64,000 bases of DNA, taken from assembly GCF_014905175.1 (NCBI RefSeq), contig NC_057788.1, positions 14,409,404 to 14,473,403 on the forward strand, in the 5' to 3' direction. Made by a program: the position numbers and the translations under genes. This stretch comes from Aphidius gifuensis. Lineage: Eukaryota; Arthropoda; Insecta; Hymenoptera; Braconidae. Of this stretch, positions 1 through 9,845 are shown one piece after another (position 1 is the stretch's first letter; every line of letters begins with the position of its first letter). A model generated the notes under the pieces. It saw nothing but the letters and a program-made list of their open reading frames with translations, was not told where the DNA came from and ran no database searches.

Positions 1-130
1 TTATAATTTGTTACAAGCAAAAAAGCGTTTTCAAGGAATTTTTTTGTTTGATACAAACGATTTTTTTTTTTAAATCATATTTATATTTAAGAAATTTTAT
101 TTGTTTATGCAAATATTAATTATTTATTCG
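1..130. repeat. Dispersed repeat fragment at window edge
   Basis: The first 60 bases recur almost unchanged at about 21093-21155 (shared core TTACAAGCAAAAAAGCG, then TTTGATACAAACGAT). The fragment starts at the window edge, so its full extent is unknown. No coding potential is visible. Confidence 0.6.
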
Positions 131-363
131 GCAAGACACAAAAATTTATTTACTTTATAATAATCTACATATTGTCTACTATATATTACTATTTTTTTTA
201 TTGTAAATATCTCGCGATTAAATTGCTTAAACAATTTAATAACTCAAAGCTATCAAATTTATACACTTTTTTCTAGTTGTTAAATTATTTAAACAATTCA
301 ATCTTGGGATATTAACAATAAAAAAAAATTGTAATATATTGTAGAAAATGTGTAGATTCTTGT

Positions 364-1168
364 TAGTGATGTAAATGACGGTCATTTTTTTTTGTGTCAC
401 GTCACAAAAAAAAATACCGTTTGTGACCGTCTGTGACCGTCATTTTTTTCGTCACGTTTTCTCCGTCACAATTGGTATTTTTTTTAAATCTTCAAAATAG
501 TTGTAAAAAAGACCGTCACAAAATATTTCGTCATTTTTTTGTCACAAAATTTGTTATTTAAAAAAGCTAGATAAAAAAATTCCTAAAATAAATGCATATT
601 ATCGAATATATATATTTTTCGTTAAATGTCCAAAATTTAATATTGTTTCTATTTCTCTATATTAATTGCAAATTTATTAAATTGATATTTAATGGTTGAA
701 TGCTAGTCAATTATTAAATGGTTAAATTTAATATTTTATGTTAAATGTTTAGCATTTATTATTGTTTTTTTTTTTTTTTATATTAAATATAAATTTATTC
801 AATTGAACAATAAAGATTTGTTACCAATATGGTGATTATTGGTTAGACTGCTGTGTGTGATAAATAATTAGAAATTTAGTTAATAATATTAAATATTTAT
901 AAATTTTTATTGATAATTATCAATTACAGATAATTGTTTATCAATAATTTATAAGATTTTCAACTCTGTCTGTGTGTGTGCGTCTGTCTCTTTTTTCGAT
1001 AAAAAAAAAAAATACGAAAAAATTCAATGGATAGCATAGATGTAAAACTGATGGTCAGCTGATAAGTCGTCATAAATTTGGTCACAAAAGTTGGGTCATG
1101 AAAATGGTCACGATTTTTGCCTGCGTCACAGACGGTCACAGACGGCGTCACAAAACGGTCATGTGACT
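364..1168 (+). mobile_element. hAT-like MITE, right end missing
   Basis: It begins TAGTGATGTAAATGACGGTC and stays nearly identical to the complete copy at 12940-13793 until about 1168, where similarity stops. Subterminal GTGACCGTC/GACGGTCAC motifs are dense at both sides. The right TIR and TSD seen in the complete copy are absent. No transposase ORF is present, so it is non-autonomous. Confidence 0.7.
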
Positions 1169-1390
1169 TTAATGATTACTTTAAAATATAAATGTGATTT
1201 AAAATTAGAGAAGATCATATTTTTGATCACATTATGTGATTTATTTATTGATCACATTGATAGAATAATCACATAATGTGATCAAAAAAAATATAAAAGT
1301 TTTTCAAATTAAAATGTGATCAAAAAATAAATCACATAATGTGATCAAAAATAAAAATGTGATTTTAAATTAAAAATGATCATTTTGTCA
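1169..1390. repeat. Cluster of ATCACATAATGTGAT palindromes
   Basis: At least three copies of a 15-bp perfect palindrome (ATCACATAATGTGAT or close variants) lie within about 120 bp, with half-sites TGTGATC/GATCACA between them. They replace the expected right end of the hAT-like element. The cluster should form alternating hairpins. Confidence 0.6.
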
Positions 1391-1829
1391 TAATTAGTGT
1401 GAGTGCTGTGTGTGTGAGTATGCAGCTGCGCATTCATCCAGCGAATTTATGATTTAGCTCTATCTGGCGTTCGAATTTTGAATTAATTAAAAAAACAAAA
1501 ACATTTTAATCCATGGCGCGAAAACACACACGTGGGTTCAGACACCATAATGATAATAATTCACGACGCTCGATTCTCATTGGTCAACTTAAAACGCTAA
1601 TAACTCAGTCACAAAGCGTCGTAGACCCAAACTGTAAAAACATTTACTATTTAAAATTTCACGTACAATCTCGTAGTATACCTAGTGTTCGCCATTTACG
1701 CTTCATCCTGTATAGTAGACAATATGTAGATTATTATAAAGTAAATAAATTTTTGTGTCTCGCCGAATAAATAATTAATATTTTCATAAACAAATAAAAT
1801 TTTTTAAATAATCGAATTTTTTTCTTTTA

Positions 1830-2350
1830 TTTGTTTATGTAAATATCTATATTGTTAATAAAGAAAGACACAAAAATTTATTTATTTGATAATAATCTAC
1901 ACATTTTCTACTATATATTACAATTTTTTTATTCGCAAAATAATCACCCCTTTTTTCCTCAAAAATAATTACGCGTCGCGAAAAAAAATAGAAAAAAAAA
2001 TATTTTTGCCAGAGAAATATCAAATAACTCTTTAAATAATTGACCAAAATATAAAATAAAAACAGGAAAATTTTCTTCGATTTATGTACATTAATTCCGA
2101 CATATAGCATTTTCGCGAAATAACCAACCCTTTTTCCCTCAAAAATAATTACCCGTCGCGAAAAGAATAGAAAAAAAAATATTTTTGCCGGAGAAATATC
2201 AAATAACTCTTTAAATAATTGACCGAAAAATAAAATAAAAACGGGAAAATTTTCTTTAATTGTAGTACATTAATTTCGTTGTAGGACATTTTCACGAAAA
2301 AACCACCTCTTTTCCCCCAAAAATAATTACGGTCCGCGAGAAAATAGAAA
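1830..2350. repeat. Tandem repeat, about 180 bp, 2.3 units
   Basis: A block starting near 1930 (CCTCAAAAATAATTACGCG, then ATTTTTGCC and GAGAAATATCAAATAACTC) repeats near 2111 and partly near 2291. The units differ by scattered substitutions, so the duplication is not recent. An 87-codon ORF on the minus strand is only a shadow of this AT-rich repeat. Confidence 0.65.
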
Positions 2351-2533
2351 TAGCAATATTATTATGCGCATACGATAGTTTATTTAATTTATAATATGAC
2401 GAAAAAAAAATTTTTTAAATCGATGCATTTTTGAATGGTGGGGCTATTTGTTACGATTCTTTTTTTATTAATAATTACTTTTGTTGTTAGTCCGACCGAC
2501 GACGCGAGAATTGAGAGAATTGCATATATTTAA

Positions 2534-3203
2534 GGGATTACCTCGGCCAAATTTTGGGATATAGGAGAGGGGATAGAGCCTATATTTAATATATTGGTCT
2601 GAGAGCCATTGCCAACCTCAAAAAGATGAATTTTTCATTTTTTTTTTACGATAAAACCATAGTTTTTTTGAAATAATTATTGAGAGTGCGGTTGTGTTAG
2701 TGTATGATATAGCTGCTGTGGCAGTATGTGTGTATCAATGTGGCATTTATTACTGGCGTTTTTGAACCTACGCGCCACAACATGGCGGATCACTATTCGG
2801 TGTTGCCAAGCGTACATTAGAATATAGTAGACGTCATATATACTGCTCGATTAGATGAATTTTTTCATAATTTAATTATTAATTATAAAAAAACTAAGCT
2901 CCAAACCTCTTTAATTTTTTTTCCATACGTTTTGTTTTGTCTCACTTCATAACCCAATAGTTTTTTTTTCACGATGTCATTATTTCGATTAAAGATATCG
3001 GTATTTTAATGGACTTTTTTTTGACAAAAATCGTATTCTCCATAGGAGCCCATGTTAAAAGTTGTCAACTTTGAAAATTAATAAAAAAATAACGAACTTT
3101 CAAACAATTACCAAAAAATTACATAAAATGTATCAGTATTTCAAGAATCTACTGTGAAAATTTCAAAGCATTCTCATTATTAGTGACTTTCCGAGGTAAT
3201 CCC
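2534..3203 (+). mobile_element. TTAA-flanked MITE, GGGATTACC family (complete)
   Basis: A 670-bp element has termini GGGATTACCTCGG and CCGAGGTAATCCC, with TTAA on each side (2530-2533 and 3204-3207). A right-end fragment lies at 5277-5599 and an interrupted copy at 58855-61889. TTAA targets are known for piggyBac and Kolobok; with no transposase I cannot choose between them. Confidence 0.8.
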
Positions 3204-3207
3204 TTAA

Positions 3208-3773
3208 TACTACTATATTGCGCATCGCCTATGCTTTCCCATAAGTGGGCTGTGCGCATTCATTACGGTGCAGACAATCTCTCTGTCACAGTCATACTGC
3301 TCGACAAAAATCTTTTGCGCATGTCCGAATTATTATTCGAGTAGGAGCTCGGAAACATTCGGCAACGCACACAAATTCAATAGGTGCTTTCTTTTGTGTA
3401 TTTATTTTTTTAAACTTTAATGCGCATGATCATGCACATGCGCTTGTCATGCAAACTTGATGAAAGAACAGTGGCGTCAAACAACTAATTCTTGAAAAAT
3501 AAAAATTGAAACATGGCTGATCCAGCCCCTCATGTCCTACGCTGTTGCAAACTGACTTTTTGCTGACTGTGCATTCGATTGCGCATGCGTGTAAATAAAC
3601 AGGAAAAAAATAAATACACAAAAGAAAGCACCTATTGTGTATACGTGTGAACCGAACGGATTATTCGGACATGCGCAGAAAAATTTTTGTCGAGGCGTAT
3701 GACTGCGACACAGAGATTGTCTGCACCGTAATGAATACGCACAAAATCATACCCTATGCGCAATATAGTAGTA
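3208..3773. mobile_element. TTAA-flanked MITE, TACTACTA family
   Basis: A 566-bp element directly follows the previous one and shares its TTAA. Termini TACTACTATATTGCGCAT and ATGCGCAATATAGTAGTA are perfect inverted copies, with TTAA again on the right (3774-3777). The inverted similarity runs deep into the element, for example TGCAGACAATCTC near 3268 against GAGATTGTCTGCA near 3713, so the whole unit can fold back. Two short ORFs over it are incidental. Confidence 0.8.
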
Positions 3774-4144
3774 TTAAATATATGGAGAATTGATAGAAAT
3801 CGAATTTAAAAGTTTATGTCACTAATACTTTCACGGTGCGTGTAAATACAACAGCTGTGCATGTGTGTGTGCGTTGAGTCGGGTACAGTCGAGTAGCGTC
3901 GGGTAGCGTCGGGTCGAAATGAAACTATTTCTCTTTTTTATATATCTATCGCGGTCGCGCAGGAGAGTTTTGAGTGGGGGTTCATGAGGGGTAACGCGTT
4001 AATCAAAAAATATAAAACTTTAAAAATTAATTACGCAAAAACGGATAGTTAAAAAAAAAAAAACTTATGAGACCTACCCCCCTTAAAAAATTATTCTCTA
4101 CAACTTTTATTTGAAACTTTTTTTCCTAATTCTAACAGGAATCG
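3774..4144. repeat. Unassigned DNA with GTCGGGTAGC decamer array
   Basis: No gene is seen. At about 3876-3917 four imperfect decamers (GTCGGGTACA, GTCGAGTAGC, GTCGGGTAGC, GTCGGGTCGA) lie head to tail, preceded by a GT-rich run. The remainder is AT-rich and shows no match elsewhere in the window. Confidence 0.5.
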
Positions 4145-5077
4145 CACGGAGAGAATTTTTTATTTTTTTTTACGAAAAAAACATAGCAAATTTTACAATG
4201 GCCCATAGCTGAGCTGCGCCATCTTTCGGTTTCATGATATTTTCATATGGGCCATAGCAAAATATCGTGTGGGCGTGGCTATTTTTTTTTTGTGTACCAT
4301 AGTAATTTTTGTTATGGTCAAACGCAAAATTTATTCCATTTATTGAAAATATTATAAAAATTTTGTTTTTTATTGTCAATATCTATATAATTTATTTATT
4401 TGTTTTTTTTTTATTTCTTTTTATTTTATTTTATTTTTTTAATTTATTAACCTAAACCAGGATTTGAACCCCAAACCTTCCGAACAGAAGTCGTACGCGT
4501 TATCCGCTGCGCCACAACAACATTTACAAAAGCTAACATTTGTTTGTTTTTGATTAAACATAAGCAAAGACACGCCTGCGCGGTCGGCTAAAAAGTGGGG
4601 GTGGTTGACATTTCTGAGTCTGTCATTGCTTTTAAATATGGCCCATTGTAATTTAACCATGTTGCTTTGTATTTATCAGTGACACCTATAGGATTTCTAA
4701 GAGAATTAAATTTTTTACTATGGCACATTGTAAATTTTCAGAGGATCATTTAATTTTGTCCACAGAAACAACGTAAATTTTATGAATAACAAAGCAAAAA
4801 AAAATATATATATTTTTCTTTATGGTACAATGTAATTTTTTAGGCTGGATTATTTTAACTTTTAAATTTGGTCCTTCGTAAAAATTTCTTTATGCATTGT
4901 AGTTTTTAATTTGAACATAGCAAAAAAACATTATATAAATTGCTATGGTACATTTTAATTTTTCAAGACAAAAATTGTTTTTTTTTGTTAACATAATAGT
5001 AAATATTTGAATAGTCAGAAGATAGACCCTCAATGATATGGCGCCATAGCAAAATTTGCTGAAAATTTTTCTCCGTG
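4145..5077. mobile_element. CACGGAG-type MITE carrying a tRNA-like module (copy 1)
   Basis: A 933-bp element with ends CACGGAGAGAATTTT and AAAATTTTTCTCCGTG and the dinucleotide CG on both sides. A second full copy at 19897-20833 fixes the boundaries independently, because it is inserted inside a hAT element. The interior has a tRNA-Arg-like segment on the minus strand and many short ATAGCAAAATTT/CATTGTAA motifs. The ORFs of 69 and 73 codons on the minus strand are not conserved as proteins between copies. Confidence 0.8.
4457..4517 (-). other. tRNA-Arg(UCU)-like module inside MITE
   Basis: Read on the minus strand it has an A box (TGGCGCAGCGGATAACGCG), an anticodon arm TACGA-CTTCTGT-TCGGA with 4 of 5 stem pairs and TCT at the anticodon positions, and a B box GGTTCAAATCC. 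The acceptor stem cannot be formed, so this is a tRNA-derived module and not a functional tRNA gene. Such heads are usual in SINEs and unusual in TIR elements. Confidence 0.7.
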
Positions 5078-5276
5078 CGTGAAATTGATTATTTTAATTT
5101 CAATTAATTTTTTTTAACCCTTTCCCGGGGGGGGTAGAATTTCTTAAATATTTTTATTGAAATCGGAAGGTCGAAATACCCTTAAAATAATTTTTTCATC
5201 AAAATCGGGTAAAATTTTTTAAAATGCCCATTTAAAACAGAACTTGCCTGGATCACTTGCGGCCGTCAACAACACT

Positions 5277-5599
5277 AGTAATTATAAAAAAACTAAGCTC
5301 CAAACCTCTTTACTTCTTTTTCCATACGTTTTGTTTTGTCTTATTTCATAATAGTTTTCTTTTTCATGATGTCATTTTGTCGATAAAAGATATCGGTATA
5401 TGTTAATGGACTCTTTTTGGCAAAAATCGTATTCTCCATAAGAGCCCATGTTAAAAGTTGTAAACTTTGAAAATTAATAAAAAAATAACGAGCTTCCAAA
5501 CAATTACCAAAAATTTACATAAAATGTACCAGTATTTCAAGAATCTACTGTAAAAATTTCAAAGCATTCTCATTTTTAGTGACTGGCCGATGTAATCCC
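5277..5599 (+). mobile_element. Right-end fragment of GGGATTACC family
   Basis: It is closely similar to the right half of the element at 2534-3203 (shared AAAAAAACTAAGCTCCAAAC and GAGCCCATGTTAAAAGTTG). It ends GATGTAATCCC followed by TTAA. The left half is missing. Confidence 0.75.
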
Positions 5600-5603
5600 T
5601 TAA

Positions 5604-6360
5604 TATACGGGCCCTTCGTGGCATAAATATTGGTTCGGTAATGCGACTGGGAATCAACCTTAACCACTCATCAATTCAACACTATAAAGTCACCTCCATT
5701 TTTTCATGCAAGCCATGGATAGTGAATTTTTTAGAGATTCCTAGTAATATGTAGTGACGAAAGACCTTGCACAGAAAACAGCATAGTGGACACCCCCCCC
5801 CCTCTGCAGAAGGAAGAAGTGAAAAATTTTTTTAACGAACAAATGCCCTTCCTCGTGAAAAACGTAGAAAATTGAAGCAAATGCAAACAAAAATCATATA
5901 TATATAATCGTATATGCGAATAAAATCAGAGTAACGAGGAATGAATCGGAGAAATTTGGAGGGAATCGGAGTAAATCAGAGTAATGCGGAGAACATCGGA
6001 GAAAAACGGAAAAATATAGGAGAAAACTTTTCGCTAGGGCCTCATGGTCAGTTCGTCACGTATTCGAATTATTTATATTCGATATTCGTTATATCTGGAT
6101 TTTCTTCAATGATCAATACGATTAAAAAAGCGCGCGACATATTAAAAAATTATAAATTTTATAAACTACAAAAAGAAGAATCAGTAATAACAATTGTCGT
6201 GTCTGCAACTTTTGTTTCAAAAAATGAATGTTAATTCAAAAAACCAATGTATAAAAAAAATTGTATACATTATGATTTACCAAGAACAAAACTCACTCAA
6301 CAAAATCATATCTATAGTAACTAATTAATTATATTTTTAAATTATAATTTTCATAACAGT
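5604..6360. repeat. Unassigned DNA with GGAGAAATC-like short repeats
   Basis: At about 5915-6030 a 9-12 bp unit related to GGAGAAATC/GGAGTAAATC repeats roughly eight times. A similar block is at 53410-53500. A 97-codon plus-strand ORF (5941-6234) begins in the array; its first part is repeat translation and I see no domain. Nothing else is recognised. Confidence 0.45.
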
Positions 6361-6379
6361 ACCCACGTAGAAAAATTAT

Positions 6380-7265
6380 ATCTGAAATATATCTCAATTA
6401 TATCTCAATTATATCTCAATTTCGACAGATATGGAGGAGATATAAAAAAGATATGGAATATATCTAAATAATATATATTATATATTATTTTTATATTCCT
6501 GGTAGAAAAAATTATTCATCTATATATGTAAAGTCCGAAAATATAAATAACGAAATTATAAACTAACGAAAAAATATGGAATATATATATATTTTATAGA
6601 TTTTTTTTTAGATTTTATAATAACCGATTTTATATGTTTTCCTATTTGGATATATACATATATATAATCTATATAAAAAAGATATGCAATATATATATAG
6701 CATAGATCGATCTGAAGAATATAAAAAGGAGATATAAAATATATATACTTGAAATATATTTAAATTCAATATTTTTTTAAACAATAAATTCAACATTTAT
6801 TTAAACAAAAATTTAGACATTTGTTTGAACATTAAATTCAACATATTTTTAATGTTTAAATAAATGTTGAATTTATTATTTAAAAAAATGTTAAATTTAT
6901 TGTTTAAAAATTGATATCATTTAATTTTAAATATTTGAATTTATTGTTCAAAAAATGTTAAATTTATTGTTTAAAAATATTGAATTTAAATATATTTCAA
7001 AATATATATATTTTATATCTCCTATATTCTTCAGATCGTCTATGCTATATATAATGCATATCTTTATATAAATTATATATATATATATCAAAATGAAAAA
7101 CATATAAAATCGGTTATTAAAAATCTATAAAATATAAATCATATTTTGGATAGGTTCTAATTTCGTTACGTTTATTTTGACATATAGATGAGATAATTTT
7201 GCTACCAAGGTATAAAAAATAATATATAATATATTTTGAACAAATTCATATCATATCTGTCGAGT
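6380..7265. repeat. Long imperfect palindrome (foldback element)
   Basis: About 150 bases from 6493 (CCTGGTAGAAAAAATTATTC) are mirrored near 7092-7215 (GATAATTTTGCTACCAAGG), and GACAGATATG near 6424 mirrors CATATCTGTC near 7250. The centre is made of AATAAATTCAACATTT-like repeats. The far left carries three copies of ATTATATCTCAA. It reads as a decayed foldback MITE without clear TSD. Confidence 0.6.
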
Positions 7266-8376
7266 AATAAGATATATTTGAATATATTTTCATAATAATT
7301 TATATTGTTTTTTAAATTCAACTTAATTAATTAAAATTGACTGATGAAATTATCGATACATATACAGCCCACATCTCTAATTCATTTTTTTTTTTCAAAT
7401 AAAATATAAACGAATTTGAAATAATTTGTATGTTTAAATCAATTTAATTGAATTAGCTTTAAAATAATTTTATAAATTAATTGTATAATTAAAAAACAAT
7501 AAGAAGACACTGGTGTATGTGTGCCGTCAGTTTATCATCGACTCTCCGCCACTGCCCCTCATCGTTGATGAAATATACAACAGTGCGCAGAATCACCCAA
7601 TAAAAAATATCAATACAAAATTAAACGACTTTTAAAATACAGTCCAATTTAAGATTGATAAAATTGATTTTAAATTCACGTTAGCTTTTTTTCGATTCGT
7701 CGTTAGTTGAAGTACAGTTGATATTTACATAAAAAGAAAAAACACAATTTTTGTTTGCATTTTTACCTTTTCGATTATAAATACGTTATAAATAATAGAT
7801 ATACTTTTATGATAAAATTTATTGATCAATCATCGGTTGTTTTGTTTTTAGCTATAAAGTATTGACAGTTCTTATTATTATTATTGGTTCTAATTGTTTT
7901 ATTATTAAATTTATATTATTCGTATTAAAACGTTAGTTATTTAATATAAAAATAAATGAATGAAGATAAGTTTCAAACATCGATAGTAGCTACAAAATAT
8001 AAAAAATAAAAATCATAATGATTGCTGTGGTTGACATGAAAATCAAGATTGATAGCTTCCAATGCATTTCCTTTTTTTTTTTCCCCTATTGAATTTCTTT
8101 TCTCAGACTGCGGTTTCGTGACACTGAAGACTTAAATTTATTTTTGCTAAGTTATGCCGAGAAAAAAAAATCGATATTTTATTGCAAGAATTTTTTAAAT
8201 TTATTTCTCTTATTTTAAATTATGGACTCTTATTTTAAAGAGCTAATACCCATTTTAAGCATTATTTCCTCGAAAACCATTCGGTTAATGTTACTAATAT
8301 AATTTATATATAGGTCTAATAGTTATGAAACCCACAATGTTTATTTTTCATATATGTCTAAAATTAAAAATTTTAC
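7266..8376. other. AT-rich DNA with no recognisable gene
   Basis: I find no coding exon, RNA gene or internal repeat here. The stretch near 7500-7590 is less AT-rich than its surroundings but has no long open frame. Confidence 0.5.
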
Positions 8377-9198
8377 ACGGAGAGAAATCCGCAGCAAATA
8401 TTACTGTAGTGGTATCGTAAAAATCATAGCTGACGTCATTAAAGCGACTAATTCCCACTTATTATAATGATTATTATTTTATGTTACAAGGGCAGTGGGA
8501 ATAATGTGTGAATTTCCAAAGCGTAAGAGGGGTAGTGCGCTTTTTGGAAATTCACACATTATTACCACTGTCCCTAGTAACATAAAATATGGTTCGTTAC
8601 ATGTGCCCAATCAGAGAGCCCGCTCACAACTCATTTGGAGGGGAATCACTCGCCAAGGCTCGTGCTTGCCCCTCCAAATTCGTTGAGAGTACACTCTCTG
8701 AGTGGGCACTTGTAACGAAATATACTAATATTTCATCTAAATTTTTTACTGTAGTCTACCGGAATTTTTGGAAGTCTCGAGTTAATGGTATACTTTATGC
8801 CAGAAATTACTGTAGTGTACAGCAGGTTTTCCCGCCAGATGACACGAATATTTATTGGAAATCAAGTGTGTTCCTAACCTCTTCTAAAAAAGTTTATTGT
8901 TTTTATTTTATTCATGAATTTAAATAAAAATACGGTGAAACACATGAAAATTATAAAATGGTTTATTTTTTTTAAATTAATAAACACGTTACATTTTTAT
9001 TCTGATGTTTAAATAATAAGGTTTTATTTAATTTTTTGTGACGTTTTTTTGTTTTGTTTTGATTAAAACTACTGAAGTGTAGTAGGAAATTCTAGTCGAT
9101 CCTGGTGGCCTCCCCACGCAACTTCTCAATTTCCAGTAGACTACAGTAAAATTTGTTTGATACTCTACAGCATTATTTGCTGCGGATTTCTCTCCGTG
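8377..9198. mobile_element. CACGGAG-type MITE with perfect TIRs and TA TSD
   Basis: An 822-bp element whose ends CACGGAGAGAAATCCGCA and TGCGGATTTCTCTCCGTG are exact reverse complements, continuing for about 25 bp. TA stands on both sides (8375-8376 and 9199-9200). It contains the double-hairpin element at 8475-8727. The plus-strand ORFs of 63 and 112 codons come from that insert. Confidence 0.85.
8475..8727 (+). repeat. Double-hairpin element (copy 1)
   Basis: Two adjacent near-perfect hairpins. The first pairs GTTACAAGGGCAGTGGG with its complement near 8575 and has AATAATGTGTGAATTTCC in both arms. The second pairs GTTACATGTGCCCA (near 8600) with TGGGCACTTGTAAC (ending 8716) and includes TTTGGAGGGG/CCCCTCCAAA. 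A second copy in the opposite orientation lies at 62547-62815 and keeps both hairpins. Confidence 0.8.
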
Positions 9199-9845
9199 TA
9201 TAATTCAATATTTATAATTTATTATCTGGCTACGTCAAGTTATAATAAATAGTTACAGAACTTATTGGAATCTTTCTTGATCGATCAATCTATAAACTCA
9301 TTTGTAAAGTATAAAGCATAATTACGCGATTCAATAATTTTAAAGTTTTACGTAACAAGAAAAAATTTTTTCATTCAAAACTGAATAGAAAATTTTGAAA
9401 AAAAAAGTTTAATTTTCAATGAAAATGCTACAGAAAAATTCACAATAGATTTTCGATAAATTACAAACAAAATGCAACATTTTAACTAAATGGGTTTCGA
9501 GATAATTATGTTTAAAAAATATGACTTTTTTTTTTTTTTTGCTCTACAACTAAAATTATTACTATAATTTTGAATAAATCTTTCACTATTAATTTATCTA
9601 TTATACACTTTTTTTTATTTTCCATTTTTAATATACACTCATCTAATAAAATTATCATAATGATTGTCATTAAAAGATCATCTTTTTCCTTAGATACTCT
9701 TTATACTTATAATTATTATTATAAGTACTTAATACTTGTAATGTTTTCTTATCATTTGGTGTATTAATCATTAAATATTATTAATATTTTTAATTTTATC
9801 ATTGGTCTCTTTAATATTTTTTTTCTTATATATATATTATTAAAA
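9199..9845. other. 3' flank of the dopamine receptor gene
   Basis: Very AT-rich DNA beyond the receptor stop codon, probably holding its 3' UTR. I see no clear AATAAA on the minus strand that I could assign, and no other gene. Confidence 0.4.

Larger units (their letters stand above)
88..1806. repeat. Inverted-repeat pair enclosing a hAT-like MITE
   Basis: About 95 bases at 88-183 reappear in reverse complement at 1712-1806 (core AGACACAAAAATTTATTTAC). A third, direct copy sits at 1829-1916. The pair brackets the hAT-like element at 364 and the palindrome cluster at 1169-1390, so an older inverted-repeat element may have been invaded by younger ones. The stretch 1391-1711 shows no recognisable gene. 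Confidence 0.55.

Noticed and set aside
1169..1390. CRP-type TGTGA-TCACA operator sites
   Set aside because: The palindromes resemble bacterial CRP sites, but the genome is eukaryotic and the motif is part of a repeat cluster.
4439..4660. Conserved 73-residue ORF in both CACGGAG copies
   Set aside because: The reading frame includes the tRNA-like module, and the copies differ by frameshifts. Similarity is at DNA level only.
5941..6234. 97-codon plus-strand ORF as a gene
   Set aside because: Its first third is translation of the GGAGAAATC array and the remainder has no recognisable feature.
8495..8927. Two overlapping ORFs with a match to an ORF at 62560-62781
   Set aside because: The shared peptide is due to the conserved double-hairpin DNA, which is constrained in both strands. 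Nothing indicates translation.
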